A stretch of DNA of 64,000 nucleotides from Sympetrum striolatum (Eukaryota; Arthropoda; Insecta; Odonata; Libellulidae): the NCBI GenBank assembly GCA_947579665.1, contig OX388345.1, positions 66,393,454 through 66,457,453 of the forward strand, read 5' to 3'. The translations under genes were made by a program, and so were the position numbers. The notes beneath the pieces are model-generated. The model had not been told where the DNA came from. It did no database searches and worked only from the letters and a program-made list of their open reading frames with translations. Position 1 is the stretch's first letter. Each line of letters begins with the position of its first letter. Of the stretch, positions 36,359 to 49,785 are shown one piece after another.

Positions 36359-37099
36359 CATCGGAAAGAGATATAGAAACCTGGATTATTTAGTTGAAAT
36401 TTATTTACGTACTTAAAGCCGCAAAAAATGGATAATAGAGGGAAGGAAGTAGGTAAATGTGGAGGGAAATAAGGATGAGCCAACATGCTTGTCGTATATT
36501 ATGAGCATGAGGACATTAAAGCAATAATAAATTACGGATAATATTAATGGATAATAAAATCAGATTTACTTTTTTTCAATCCACAAGACGTCAGAAATGA
36601 AACGACGGGTCGAGAAGAGGAATGGTGTGAGAGGCAAACGTAGGTAAAAATGTATCCACCCCTTGCATCGTCATACGACCCATACGAAAAAATATTCTGG
36701 TCAATTCGAGGTCCTCGAGACACGTGCAAATGCTTCGAGGGGAGAGAAGGTGCAGTTCATGAATGCTATCTCCTGTACTCACTGATAACGATGTTTTAAG
36801 TAGCCTACTTAGACTAATCAACATACCATATTTTTAAAATCACTTATATGGATATTTAATGTAGAGATACAATTGAAGTTATATGCAAAATATGTTTATT
36901 TCCTCATTTACTTCTTTAAAGAAAAACAATCTCAAAATATATCCGCTCTGGGTTCCCTACACCATGGTTTAGTAATGAAAATGTAATTCAGTGAAATTCA
37001 AGATATACTGGACCTAAACAGTAGTAGCTATTATTTTGGAAAGATAAAATTGACCTAATTACAATTTTATTTTTATATCTCATATTATTTAAATCAAAA
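36359..37099. other. Intergenic, nothing supported
   Basis: AT-rich. The minus-strand frames at 36544-36824 show no recognisable domain. Confidence 0.4.
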
Positions 37100-37603
37100 G
37101 GGTCGTACACAAATTACTTAACGCAAAATTATCCAATTTTTTACCCACCCCTCCTTCAATGTAGTAGGGCCATAACGCCAGGCAAGACCCCTCCTCCCAC
37201 CTCCAGTCCGTTACGTAAAGAGTGCTTTGTGACAAGTTTTGGGCTTATATTCAGGAAAGAATAATTTTTAGTTCCCAATAATATTTCACTTTTTAATGAA
37301 CAATTTCGATTTTGAAGGCCTTTCATACATTTCACCTAGATTCAATACTGTTGATAATAAGCATCGCACAAACCACGGACAGGGGAATATCCACTTGCAC
37401 TCTGACTACTTCTGTTCGACATTCGTACTCGCTCGGATCAGAGCTGCCAATTTTCCCCAGTAAATTGCGCACGAAATTAAATTCAAACTTTAAACTTTTT
37501 CCTATTTTTTGCAGTTATAAAACCCTGAGGTAACGCAAACCTTGAGTCTCCCCCCCCATGTACCAAGACTGTAACATCTAGCACATAATTTGTGTACGGC
37601 CCC
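37100..37603. mobile_element. ~504-bp element with GGG(T/C)CGTACACAAATTA ends
   Basis: The left end is GGGTCGTACACAAATTAC and the right end, inverted, is GGGGCCGTACACAAATTATG. Pyrimidine-rich CCCCTCC stretches follow both ends. The target duplication is unclear. Possibly PIF/Harbinger-like by the GGG start (inference). Confidence 0.5.
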
Positions 37604-37615
37604 AAAGCTCTGATA

Positions 37616-37800
37616 TACAGGGTGTTTACCGGGAACCGCATGGTCCCCCCTCCCCTCTACACAATAGGACCTTCCCAACCACAGATATATACTAATAATA
37701 ATAATAGTAATATATATCTGTGTTCCCTACCATCATCCCCCCACTACTTGCGGTGTACTACACAATCCAAAAACATGTGGTTCCCGGTAAACACCCTGTA
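37616..37800. mobile_element. 185-bp MITE, TACAGGGTGTTTACCGGGAA termini
   Basis: The termini are inverted and nearly perfect over about 29 bp, with TA/TAT on both flanks, which fits mariner-type insertion. The centre contains CACAGATATATA...TATATATCTGTG, so most of the element can fold. Confidence 0.75.
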
Positions 37801-39881
37801 TATGTTGAGGCCAACTTGACCAGTAATTTAACTTTATATTGGTGGTATTTAAGGAAAGAGCTCAAGATTGCCTCCTCTCCCAGAATTGGCCGATTTGGAT
37901 GTCCCACCCAATGGAAGATTGTTATCTCTCACTCACTAATCTGGTGATGTGGCTTATCATCTGATATACATAAATTTAATTGGCCCATAAATGTAACCCA
38001 ATGCATGAAAAATATTCCATGACAAAATTACTTTAAGTGACTGATACACCCTCATATTTCAATTCTTTTTCTGACTTCATCATTTCAAACACAGCCGTGT
38101 TCCTTTTTATTCATCAGTTAAATTCAACAAGAATATAGACTGAAGCATAGCATCACAAAAATTCAGTTAGAATACACATTCATAGAATAGTATGTACGTA
38201 TTAGCAAACAACTACTAGCAGTATATCTTTTTTACAAAGAGAGTCTTCTGGCACTTAAAGCACCTAAATAAAATATCTGAAATTTTTACCTTCAGGATTA
38301 TAAATCTCCCTAGATGAACCAGTCAAAAGGTGGCAACCCTATAAGAAATGCTAACAGCTGGCTTATAGGTTTCTAATAGCTGTTTTAGGGGGCCTATGTT
38401 ATAGTTGTTGGGGCTACATGAAATTTTCATGAAAATGAATGAAAGAAAATTTTTTTTTCAAAACCTTTAAAATAAGTTCTACCTTGGATATTGACCTCAT
38501 TAATCTATCTAGAAGTTTTTTCTTTGAAAACAGTTTCAACATCTTGATCATCTCAATGTTCTGTGAAAATCCATTGTTTTTTTAGCATTAAAGCTTTTGT
38601 AATAATTCTTTTAATTGCAGATGCTCATCACAATGGTATTATGTTTTCTAGCAACTCAAGTTATTTTTCATTGGCTTGGTTTTGAATTGATTCCATGATT
38701 TTTAATTTTGATATGTCCCAGTAGAATGACTTCTTAGGAATATTACTCCAAGTTATATCCTCTACCCTAAGAATTTTCTTTCCAGTTACCTAAAAATGAT
38801 AAGAAATACAGGGCTTGATTTTGTTACTCCTTGTGACTTCAATTTTGTTTTGTTACTTAAAATCATTAACAGAATGGCCTTCTTTCAATCAAACTAAAAA
38901 CCTAGATGTCCAGCTTAATGATACTGAAAGATATACTCTCCCTGGTTTAATATCAGATAATATTTTAGACATGAAAGTAATAAATGACTACAGAATTGTG
39001 CATTAATAAACTTGAAAGTGATAAAAGTTAACCTAAGATTCTTTTTCGAATACTGTTAATTCACTTTAAGCTGTACTGAATGCTCACTTTTAGATGTCAA
39101 TTGAAATGACTCCTATTCATACTTGCTTAAGATTAACAATAACTGTCCACTGATTATCACTGTCGACATCATAGTTTACTGAAGTTATCCAAGGTAAAGA
39201 GACACTATAACAGTGATAGTGTCAAGTTAGTGCAATGAGGATCGCTATCTATCCTCAAGTTGCTACAAAATTAATACATTTCTGATGGAATTGGATTCTT
39301 TGTTGCCAAAAAGTATTATCAATTCAAGAATATGATATTTTGTAATTTTTTAAGCTGTCCTCCCCACAGTCAATCAAATGGTGCATTAACTTTATCCTCC
39401 TTAACCAACTTCTATTACTTCTTCATCGTGAATTAATTTAGATGTGTAAAGTTGTATTGCCGATGAAAAGTTCAAACAACCCCATTTCAAGTTATTTCCA
39501 AAGTTCAAGTTTACCTATGATGTTATTTGAATAAATCCACTGCATAATAATTATTAAAAATGTTACCTACTTAGGTATTTAAATTCCATAAACTCACTCA
39601 TACTTAATTATCTAACGAAAAGTGAAAAGTTTGCATGCTTCTCAATGCAAAAAGCAACATTCCTCTAGTGAATGCAGAGAATTTCACAACCTATGCAGTC
39701 AATGTAGCTTTTGATTAGGTATAGAAATCTTAGGGAAGTTTTCCATTTAAGAGACCTTTTCAACGAAAAAATTTACGGAATTAGATTTTTAAAACCACCG
39801 CCTCCTCCAATATTTTCATTTTAAAACAAATGCACCTTACTCTGCGCCAACGCCGGCAGACTTGTATGTGATTGTACGAGA
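37801..39881. other. Intergenic region upstream of PGAP3
   Basis: AT-rich until about 39800. The last 50 bp before the start codon are less AT-rich (CTGCGCCAACGCCGGCAGAC, 39841-39860) and probably belong to the promoter or 5' UTR. No TATA box is convincing. Confidence 0.45.
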
Positions 39882-42800
39882 ATGTCTTTGAAATATATAA
39901 ATGTTTTGCCGTTTATATGTATAGTATTATTATTTGTTTTATCTGAAACCGAAGCTTCGATTGGAGATGATAGTCCGTTTTACAGAAACTGCGTAACTGT
40001 ATGTGTTACGGCCAATTGTAGCAATGGTGAATATATATTTTTTTATTTTGTTTCCTCCCTAATGGATATCATTATTTTGTACTTTATGTTGATCAGTTTT
40101 TGTAATGTCTATAACTTCTTCATCCTAATACGTAACTTGGAAGCCGAATCAAAACAATTTTATTTTTTCTCCTTGACGGCGACGACTCACTCAAAAATTT
40201 TGAAAACTCTGTTACCATACATCTGTGAATTTCTTAATAGTTTTGGAACAAGATTATTATTGGTCTAAGTTTTCTGTTACATTATTCTCGTTAGCAAGAA
40301 TAGATAAGAGAGTCTGCTGTTAACTTGGATACCATGTAATCTCTTACTTTATCGCATTATTGTCCTTTACTCATTGAAAAGGTGATTTTAATCATCAGAG
40401 AAAAGTGGTTTTACATTCTACTTGTGTATGAAAGAATCACTTTTTGCAGTGCTGATAAAATTGTTGTTTTTTGTTGATGTTTAGGAAAATTACCTCAGTT
40501 AAACTAAGATTAATCATGTATCCTTAGGTGTTAATACTTACGATTGGAAAGCTTCATTGCCATGGAGCTTGTTCGCCTGGCCTTGCCTTGAGGAATGCCG
40601 ATACAACTGCATGTGGGTCACTGTCGACTCATTTGTTCGAAGGGGTTGGGATATTCCACAATTCCATGGCAGAGTGAGTTTTTATTCATTATTAGTATAA
40701 AAAAATATTCTCTATGTGTTCTATTCTCTGTAGATGCTCTTGAGGCTACCTTGTCTGCTTTTAGTCTTTTATAATCTAATGTATGTTGTCGGGTTGTGTT
40801 CGAGGTAGGTTAATTGAGAGAGTGCTGAACAAATAGGCACATCTCTGGTATATATTTAATTTATTTTACCAACAAATATCGGATGAACAACAATACACAG
40901 TCACTGAATCATTACTCGTATTAGTATCAACTTCTGAATACCATGAATGATTGAGAACTGATTTTTTCTTCTGACAAAGAAAAGTCTGTCATTATTCTAC
41001 TCATATACTATTCCTTAGATTTTTTCTAAAATTGTTTTTACACTAAAATTACAGTGGCCTTTTGTGAGGATTTTTGGACTGCAAGAGCCTGCAAGTGTTC
41101 TCTTTTCTATTCTCAATTTCTCCTCTCACATGGTTATGTTGCAATTATTCCGTAAGGAAGTTCCAAAATCAGCACCAATGTATTGGGTTTGGCATTTTCA
41201 CAGCTTTGTAAGTATTTAATTTTCTCAGAAAACTAATTGTTTTTATTTAATACATTAAATCTTGGTTCAAGTTTTCAATAGTTTATTTCTTGAATTATGT
41301 AATTGGTGAAATCAATGCCATTGAAAAATATGACAATAAAAAGGTTCTTCCCGTTGGCTTTGCCTTGGTTATTCTTGCAGAAAAAATGGCAATGAGATAT
41401 TTGTTTGATTACCTTTAAGAACTAGAAGGCACTCATTTAGCCACTTACTGTCTTTGACATAAAATTGTAAAAAAATTAATTGGCTCAAAACTTAAAGCTT
41501 AAAGGTAAGCTTCTTCTGCTTAGCTAATAAGCTAATATCTGAAAATATCTGTTTATAAAGGGATCACAAAAAGGGCCACTAAAATAAGATAAATAATCCA
41601 TATCTAATATTTGGCTATAGTTGATGATTTCATTATTATTTTATTCAAACATCACATGTTCATTTTTTAGGTGTGCATGCATGCATGGTTTTGGTCTTCC
41701 ATCTTCCACAGTTGGGAAACTCCTTTCACTGAGAAGATGGATTACTTCTGCGCATACTCTATGGTGTTATGCTCTCTCTATGTGATGGGCCTTAGGTACT
41801 AAAATGAGGATATTGTTTTTGATTTTACTGTGAAATATTTGTGAATAACAATTTTTGAGATATGCTTTCTCTTAGATTCTTTTCAGCTAAAGTCAATTTC
41901 AAAACCTTGCTCCTCACCATATCCTGTACAGCTCTTTTTGTACATCATGTTACATACTTGTCATTAGTGAAATTTGATTATTCATACAACATGCAAGCAA
42001 ACATAATTGTAGGTAAGTTGTCATAATAAATTGTTTGTTTTAATTTGCAAAAGGTTTTCTTTGCAGAGCCTTATGAATGTAACCATTTTGCGAGGGAAAG
42101 TAAATAGAAACTCTAAATACATCAGTAATTGGTCTAAATTCAAATAATCAATTAGTTACATTTCATTGCATCAGGTCATTAGGAATTGAGTGCCAACATT
42201 TTACCAGTTTATACCTCTTGCATTTCCCAAAGAGAAAGAACTAAAATTGACTCTTATTTAAATAGCGAAGAAGTGAAAAAGTGAATTTTGTATTTTTCAA
42301 ATAAGAACTCGAGAATTTTCCAAATTATCAATGCTGATGTTATAAAAGAAGGTATGCAAGAATGAAAGGTCTTGGGAATGTTAGTACTTTATGCAATTAG
42401 CTTACATATTTTTCCATGTTATAATGATCTGTTTGTTTGAACTGGTTTTAATATATCACCAGTTAATTTTAGAATATACTTTCAAATGGGCATGATTCTA
42501 TGACTTGAATAAATTTAAATAACAGCATTTATTCTTATCATTCTGCTTTCTGTACTTGCACTGTATCTGTGTCTTTTACATCGAGGAATCTCCTCTACCT
42601 TGATAGTACTTGTTCTGACTCTGATTTTCAGATAAAGCTTTCATTACCTGTAAATTAAACAAATAAATAAACAGCTCATTACAGAGTTCTCATGTTCATT
42701 TTTTGGGGAGGCCTTATGTCCTAATGAAGCTGGTGAACTTAGCATCAAAATTTGATGTGATTACAAAAGTGACTTAACTGCTAAACTTAAACAAAAACCT

Positions 42801-43489
42801 CAATACAAAAAGATACCAGTTAACTAGTTTCGGGGCAAATCACTCCACCGTCAGAAGTGATGATAATGTGATTTGCACCTAAAACAGTTAACTGCGATCT
42901 ATTTGTATTGTGGCTTTTGTTTAAGTTTTGCAGTGAAAACTCGTTTTGAAAATGATGTTACACCAAGTATCGCAGAGTCTTATTCATTATATTTTGATGT
43001 TATTCATACCTGAAGCTAGAATTTTATATATAATTGACAATTGTCCTTTTTCCAGGGGCTTTGAATGCTGTTGGCTGGCTCCTATGGTGTGCTTGGCCTC
43101 AGAGCAGCGTTTCGTCTAAGTCTCGGAAATTCTGCTTTATCTCAGTTCTGCTTGCAAGTGCATCCACTGCTTTGGAAGTTCTTGACTTTCCTCCAGTAAT
43201 GTGGGCTGTTGATGCTCATGCGCTGTGGCACCTTAGCACTGCCTTCCTTCCTCTTCTTTGGTACAGGTAATCCCATCAGATTCGATTTAAATGGAAATAG
43301 TAATGATTAACAACTTTCTTGTTGTTATATCAGGTCACCTTTTCTTATCTTGCATTGGCAGATTTGAGTTTGTTCTGCAAAAATAAATGACTACTTTTTC
43401 ATTGGATTAAAACTCTTTTCAGGTTTCTGATAATGGATTGCAATTCACTGTGCGTTGCTCATTTGGAGGAGCAGAAGAAGATAATTTGA
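39882..43489 (+). CDS. PGAP3: Post-GPI attachment to proteins factor 3 (GPI phospholipase A2), complete
   Basis: Seven exons: 39882-40026, 40528-40673, 41055-41207, 41671-41795, 41876-42012, 43056-43266 and 43423-43489 (TGA). All junctions are GT/AG with consistent phase, giving 327 residues, close to the roughly 320 of vertebrate PGAP3. The start ATG opens a signal peptide (MSLKYINV, then a Leu/Ile/Val core). Then come the lumenal Cys-rich part (CVTVCVTANC; CLEECRYNCMWVT), the family signature PQFHGRWPF, and multiple hydrophobic segments. Conserved CREST-type residues are present: FHSWET, EKMDYFCAYS, and VDAHALWHLST near the C-terminus. PGAP3 removes an unsaturated acyl chain from GPI anchors during fatty-acid remodelling in the Golgi. 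Function is from family knowledge; motifs and splice structure are seen. Intron 5 (42013-43055) carries a fold-back element. Confidence 0.95.
42777..42934 (-). mobile_element. Fold-back element with degenerate hammerhead-like core (PGAP3 intron 5)
   Basis: Arms of about 49 bp (ACTGCTAAACTTAAACAAAA and near-complement, to CAGTTAACT) enclose a centre which on the minus strand reads CTGACGG, then GAAA, then CTAGTT. ACTAGT after GAA is a perfect palindrome. The CUGAUGA core is damaged, so activity is unlikely. Confidence 0.65.
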
Positions 43490-46114
43490 GATTACTTTAT
43501 TTGGTATTGTAACATTCCAAATTAACATCACACTCACTAAGGATCGTGAGAAATGTGAGCCTAAGCAATAGTAGATTTTTGTAATTTTTTTATGTATTTG
43601 TACATACATTTGTATACACAATGGTTGAGAATATTGATATGACTTTTTAGAGACAGTTGTTTAAAAAAAATGTTTTTATAATTTATAGAACAGAATAGAA
43701 TAACATTCTATTCAATTCCTATAGGCGAGAGACTTGAGGCCATTATTTATTTACATAACCTGTTTTCTCAAGGAAGAGCTTTTGTAAAAGGTTTTTGCTC
43801 TCTCTTCGAGGGAATTCTTTACATATGTTTTGAGTTTATCAGTGACATTTTTTAGAATGATTTTATCACAAACCTGAGAATAAGAACAAATATTTATGAT
43901 TACCAACAGCGGTGAAGCATTCTTTTTCAACCCTTAGATGTAGTATTGCACTGATAAAACAGAGTCGAACGTTGGATTGCAAATTTTATTTTGTATTGAG
44001 AATGTGCAACTCTTGCAAATACCTGTTTAGGCTTAGGTTGACTATAGGCCAATTACTGAATGATTACTCTTAAAGAATAACTATGCAATGAGGACTCTAC
44101 CGGTACTTCACAGAGTTCCATATTTTGTGAGATAAGTTTGATCCAAGATATTTTATTTTCTCCTTTGGTTTCTTGATGATAATATTGTGAGCATTTACTG
44201 TTCAAAACACTACAATAATTGATTAACACAACAATGCATAATTTTATTAATGCTACGTCATGGCTTGCTTGCATTTGGAGTGTTGACATTGCAAGCTGTA
44301 ATTGCTAAAGCAATACAGGACAGTTACTGTGTTTTGCTAAAAAGAATCAACTAGTGACAAATTTGGAAGAATTATTTTATGTATTTTGAAGTGTATTGCA
44401 CAAGGATGAACTGAAAAATGGTGTATTATATACTCATTATACATACATTAGGATTATTAGATACAGAATATATCCATTGGGTTAACATATGGCTAATTAG
44501 CCAATAAACTTTGAAATATCCTATTATATATCTCATAATGTAAACACACAACTTGATTCAGTAAAATCAGGGTTCTGTGAATAATTCATCAGTCTCTCAG
44601 AAATCTGTATTTTTATATTCTGTTCAGATGGCATTCCTTTAAATGTTTGTGGTTCCTATAACTGCCGTTCTACCATATTATATAATCATCCTCTTGTATA
44701 TGCTATCTTAATTCATAAAAAATTTAAATCCATGTACTTCTATCAAGGCAAAAATTTCCTTAACCTATAACCATGTTTCTGTGCAATTGCCATAATATTA
44801 TATTTTTATTTTATTGAAAAAGAATTTTTGAGAATCATGGCATCTTTGTGAAACAATACAAGCCATCCTTCCTCTAAGTAAGAATTGCTCAATTGAAATT
44901 TTGTTTGTAGATATATTTTTATGAAAAATCTATAAATTTTCAGAGCCAAAGATTCAGAATGATATATTATTTCCATTACAGTGATGTGATCCTTTACATT
45001 AAATGTTAGACTTACTCAATAGAAAATCCCTCAAACAGGAAGTGCAGACTTACATGCATCAATCATAAGTGCATTCTTACAACAGCAAGTTTAATACTGT
45101 TTATTTTATCTTATTGGAAATCATTTCAGTAACTTTATGGTGCGTAGCAATATTTTAATATTTAAAGGAGATCCTCTTGTTATCCATTAAGCCTAGTGTT
45201 CTGGGGTTATATCTTATGTTATAGTTCCTGATGTGCCTCAGTTGCTCTTTTACCTCTAAGTCAATATGTTTTAGACATCAGCTAATAATTCTGCATCTAT
45301 GACTGCCTTGATTTACACAACATGAAATATCTATGAGCCAGTACATTTTAATCACCTTAACTCTGTAAATGAGGAGAGAGTACATATAAACAAAATAAGA
45401 TCTTAGGATTATGAATACCTTTGAGTTTATGCAGCTATTAACTTTAATATTATTAATAATTATTTAATAATTATTATTCATGAAACAGACAAAAATATTT
45501 TCAGAAGGATTCACAGAATTTGCCAAAAGATTTTACCTTGTGCTGAATGATATAATACTCTAAAATAATGAATTGCTGTGATTTATACAGTGCGACTGTA
45601 TTGGTGTAATATATTGCATCCTTCATCCAATCTACTTTCATCAACTTAACAACTCATTTAGACACGTTGGCTCTTTACTGTGATATAATGTCACTGATAA
45701 GTTCCAATGATAACCATCATTACTTCTATGGCTGGTTACTTTTGCAAAAAAGAATACTTTTCATCAATTTTCTGGAATATAATCACATCTGGGAAACATT
45801 TATCTATTTCAGAGAACAGATATTACTGTAATAAGCTTGGTTCAAATATACTTTCTTCTTCTATTTGTATCTTCAAATATATGTTAATTATTCCAACTTC
45901 TATGGCTCAACCAATGCTGCTACTACCAATCTACATTGCACTATAACTAAAATATTTTTGTGTGTGTCTTTCATGGAGTATTCATTTATACATTGTAAAA
46001 TAAATGTATGTACTGTGCTCTTGGGATCAGAGTATCTAGTCAAGATAAATTGGATTTACCTGAATTTTTAATTTTATAATTCAAAGTGATTGTGAAAATT
46101 GCTTTGAAATCTCA
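43490..46114 (+). other. PGAP3 3' UTR and intergenic DNA
   Basis: AT-rich. AATAAA at about 44503 is one possible polyadenylation signal. No other gene is supported; the 79-codon frame at 45707-45946 has no recognisable domain. Confidence 0.45.
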
Positions 46115-46122
46115 TGTGTATG

Positions 46123-46496
46123 GGGCCCTATAGACCCCAGAGGTTGCCCCTCTATAATAATTTAATAGAATACATATTACATTCATTGTAAAAATTTTAT
46201 TTCCAAATCCCATTAAAAAAATTAATTTTATAGCTCAAAAAAATGATTGCACCGTTCCAATGACAGTTGAATAACCACTTTGTTTTAAATTCGTTACATG
46301 TGAGGCTAGTGAAATATAACGTTAAAATATCATAATATGGTACGGTTATGGAATTTATTATGCTTTTAATTTTATTTATTTTATAAAAATTTTGATTATT
46401 GAAATGTTTTTGTCCTTTTTGTGGCTTGGCGGCAGGGCCCCTAAGTTGACAGGGCCCTATGCAACAGCGTGTTCTGCATATGCCTAAAAACGGCCC
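46123..46496. mobile_element. 374-bp MITE with 8-bp target duplication
   Basis: Direct repeats TGTGTATG at 46115-46122 and 46497-46504 flank an element that starts GGGCCCTATAGACC and ends AAAACGGCCC. The terminal inverted match is short (GGGCC). An internal AGGGCCCTAT repeat lies near the right end. No coding capacity. Confidence 0.5.
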
Positions 46497-46504
46497 TGTG
46501 TATG

Positions 46505-49410
46505 GTTGAGAAAAATTGTGGTGAGTATGGTACACACTCTTTCCTTTAAATGACAAAATAAAGATTTCTGAAGGCTGTTTATAGGACTTGCAAAATATTT
46601 TCTGTGATCTGTATGTTGTAATATAGATGTATTATTTTAGAGTTAAAGTCATTTTTAAGACAAATGTAACTTTTAATGTAATGAATAAAGTATATAAAAT
46701 AGTAACATCTGGTTGTATGATTCTGTACCTTTAAACTTTATCTTTAGCCACAACTCATCATAATACAATTTGGACACACTTCGTTACCAATTTGGAACCC
46801 AATATAAAGAGAGTCTAAATATATTTCAACTCTCCTCCTTAAGATCACCTGATTACTTTGGACTTAAATAGATTGAAATGGCCAGTTTATTCAAATTTCA
46901 TAAATAGACAGCAGTTTATTTCATGTGTGTTAGCCAATTTATCTCACATCCTATAACAGTCAAATTATAGACAGAAAAAATTCTTTATTTACTGGAAAGC
47001 GACATCTACCCTTTTTGGTATTTTTTTGCTAAAAAATCAGGGTGTGTTAAAATCAATGACGGCCTAGATTTGGGCACAATACTACTCGTCCACATGTCTC
47101 CTAGCGTAGGGCCGGCTGCATCTTTGGCTCACCCTGGTTCCATGTAACTCCACCAATGTGCTATCGATGTTTTCATTTAAAACCCCCAGAAACTACAGAC
47201 TAAACTGTCCATATGGTCTACAGTTTTTAATTAAAAGGGAATTTGCTAGCCTATCAAACTTTTTAAATGACTGATTTTGAATTGGTTCATATTCGCAATT
47301 ATGTAGGACTTTCACAATACACAACTACTGGCATTTCGTATGCAGTGTATATGCATATAAATATATGTATATAACAGTGTATATGAGTATAGTAAACACT
47401 TATGTGGACTAGGCCGCATGTCTTAAGGTGCATAGGCAAATGATTTTTCAATATCCTTCGCTCAAAATTTGGAATGCTTATTACATTTGATGGCATGTTA
47501 TTTTCAAGTCAATGCGGTAATTAGAGTCATTGGATGAAGGTAAACATATGCTTTTGGGTATTTATGTTAGTAAAGAAAGTAATCTTGAATAAAGTGGTGT
47601 AGAAAAACAAAACTCGACAGCTAATTCAAAATTTTCCTGCAGAAGTGGATGTAACTGGACAAACAAAAAGAACCAAATCTGCAGATAACAGACTTAATCA
47701 GAAATATCCTCAATAGCTATAACTGGGGAAACCAAGAAAGAGAGAGAAAATAAAGAATAATATGTATGTCAAGAGCCAATGGAAAATATTTGAATAACAA
47801 ATAGACCTTTTGATATGGCCATATAAAAAGGCATGCTTTGTAAGACAATCTAGCGCAATAATGAAAGAGTCATAAAAAGGATCTAGAGCTTTAGAACAGT
47901 TATTTCCATATGGAATATAGAATCGTAATTTGCACATCATACACTTATAATTCTGAATTTATTTTTGATCCTTGAAATCAAATTTTGATTTCCTAGAAAA
48001 CAAAAATCAATATAGACCTGGAGATTCTGTTCTCTAACCTGAGGTACAATTCTATAACTTAATGTTACACATAAAATTCAGGTTTGAGCAATATGGTTGG
48101 TCATCTTGGCACTTTGAACCAATGAAATTACAGTTTTTACAACAATACCACCCAAAACTGAATTCCATATGTAACACTAAAATACAGAATTGAATCACTG
48201 GAGGAGCTACCTTAAACCTGAAGAAATGAACCCCAGTCAGAGAAGTAAATAGGGATAAAATCTAACCAGTTCAACAAATTTGTGTGAAAATTTCTTCCAA
48301 CTCCTTGGAAAACAGTCATATTTAAATTCTGATCTCTACTAACATTACAATTTTCATTATTATGACATCAAGCATAAAAATATATTTATTTCTGTTACAT
48401 ATAAATAATTCCACAAAGGTAGTATCATTTTACTTAAAATTCTACGCTTACCTTTCTTTGTTATAAGTCTTTAGTTTTGGTCACAGATAACTCCTCTTCT
48501 TGTAATATAAACATTCTATACCAACAGCAAAGTGTATCCTGTGCTACTCAACTTTTCTTTTCATCTACTGCTTCTGGTTGCTAATGATATCAGACAATAA
48601 TACATTTATCAACAAATTTAAAGTTGAAAGAGAACATTTCTCTCAGAGATATCTTGGCTGCCTTGAAGAATCTTTCATCTATGCTAAATACAAAGAGATT
48701 AATCGGACAACAAACATGGATAACATCACTTAGGAATGTACAGTACATACCTTGAGAGTTTAGGGGATAGAATATGCAGTATATCTCTACTCCTCTGAAC
48801 ATAAAAGTGTACACCTTTGGTTTATATAGACATAGCAAATTAGTGGAGTAATCAAGGCTTCCTTAGTATTTTATGAGTATCTATCTTGTATAATGAGCAT
48901 GGAAACATTCTGCCTAAATCTGCCATCCAAATTTGCAAAACAAGCTGTTTCAAATAATTTAAATATACATAATTCCAGGTTTTTTATGTGCTCATAATAT
49001 TAAAATGGTTATTTTGCTAAAAACTACATGTTATAGTAGAAAGATGCATAGTGCACCTTTAGGGCAGGATTAAACTTGGCAAAGTATACATATCGCAGAG
49101 TTAAGGACTTCAATAGTTAAAAAGTATACATATTATCAAAGCATTTCTCTCTAGTAATTAAAATATTATCATTATTATACCTAAAATCAAATTATTTCCT
49201 CTAATAACAAGTTTCTGGCAAAATAGGCTTCATTTTATTGAGTATTCTCACTGTTAACAGATTACTGGCTCAGTTACAATTATAAATAACATTCCATAAA
49301 GTCAAGCTAGATTATTTACAAAAAATGACTAAATTTTAAACAACCACGATTCTGTGCAGGAAACAGTAATTATCAGACTTCAATGACAGGCTTGGACAAC
49401 AGCCACTTCT
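46505..49410. other. Intergenic space between two convergent genes
   Basis: AATAAA at about 46684 could end a plus-strand transcript. The part nearest 49410 is presumably the 3' UTR of the minus-strand CLIP gene. No ORF with a recognisable domain. Confidence 0.45.
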
Positions 49411-49785
49411 TCAAAAAGTTTCTCCATCTTCACATTCATTTGTCGCATGCCCAAAAACTGAAAGGGAAATGTACATAATCACATCATTGTCCACCTGGTA
49501 TAATTATGTAGAGGGTTTGATGTTCATGATCAGTCTTCAAAAAGTTTAAGACAATAATGAATTCCATTCCACTTACTTTCACAAGTATCACAGTAAGGCC
49601 TTTCAGGTAATATCCTCTTTCCTTTTCCACCTCCGCCTTCTGGCGAGTTAGGACGATGCTTGATGAGCGGTGGGGGAGAAGACTCTGAAGATTGCCGAGG
49701 ACAATCTTCAGTGTCGTGAAGATCAAACACCTCACAGATGTCACAGAAAAGACGTGGAGCAATCATCCGTGGCTTTATACCATTT
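49411..49785 (-). CDS. CLIP-190: CLIP C-terminal zinc-knuckle exons
   Basis: Exon 49785-49577 starts after TTCAACAG and encodes knuckle 1 (C-x2-C-x5-H-x4-C in [15 protein letters not shown]) plus a Ser/Pro/Gly linker. The last exon 49457-49411 follows TTTCCCTTTCAG and completes knuckle 2 (C-x2-C-x4-H-x4-C). The tail ETF is the CAP-Gly-binding end, equivalent to the ETF of vertebrate CLIP-170. Reading through the 49577 donor would lose the second knuckle. Confidence 0.93.

Noticed and set aside
39882..40268. Stand-alone 128-residue secreted protein
   Set aside because: This is exon 1 of PGAP3 read through its donor. Splicing at 40026 to 40528 restores the conserved protein.
43034..43270. Separate small membrane protein
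   Set aside because: It is PGAP3 exon 6 with intron sequence at both ends.
49484..49762. Second minus-strand frame over the CLIP zinc-knuckle exon
   Set aside because: It is out of frame with the family hallmark [15 protein letters not shown] and unsupported by splice phase.
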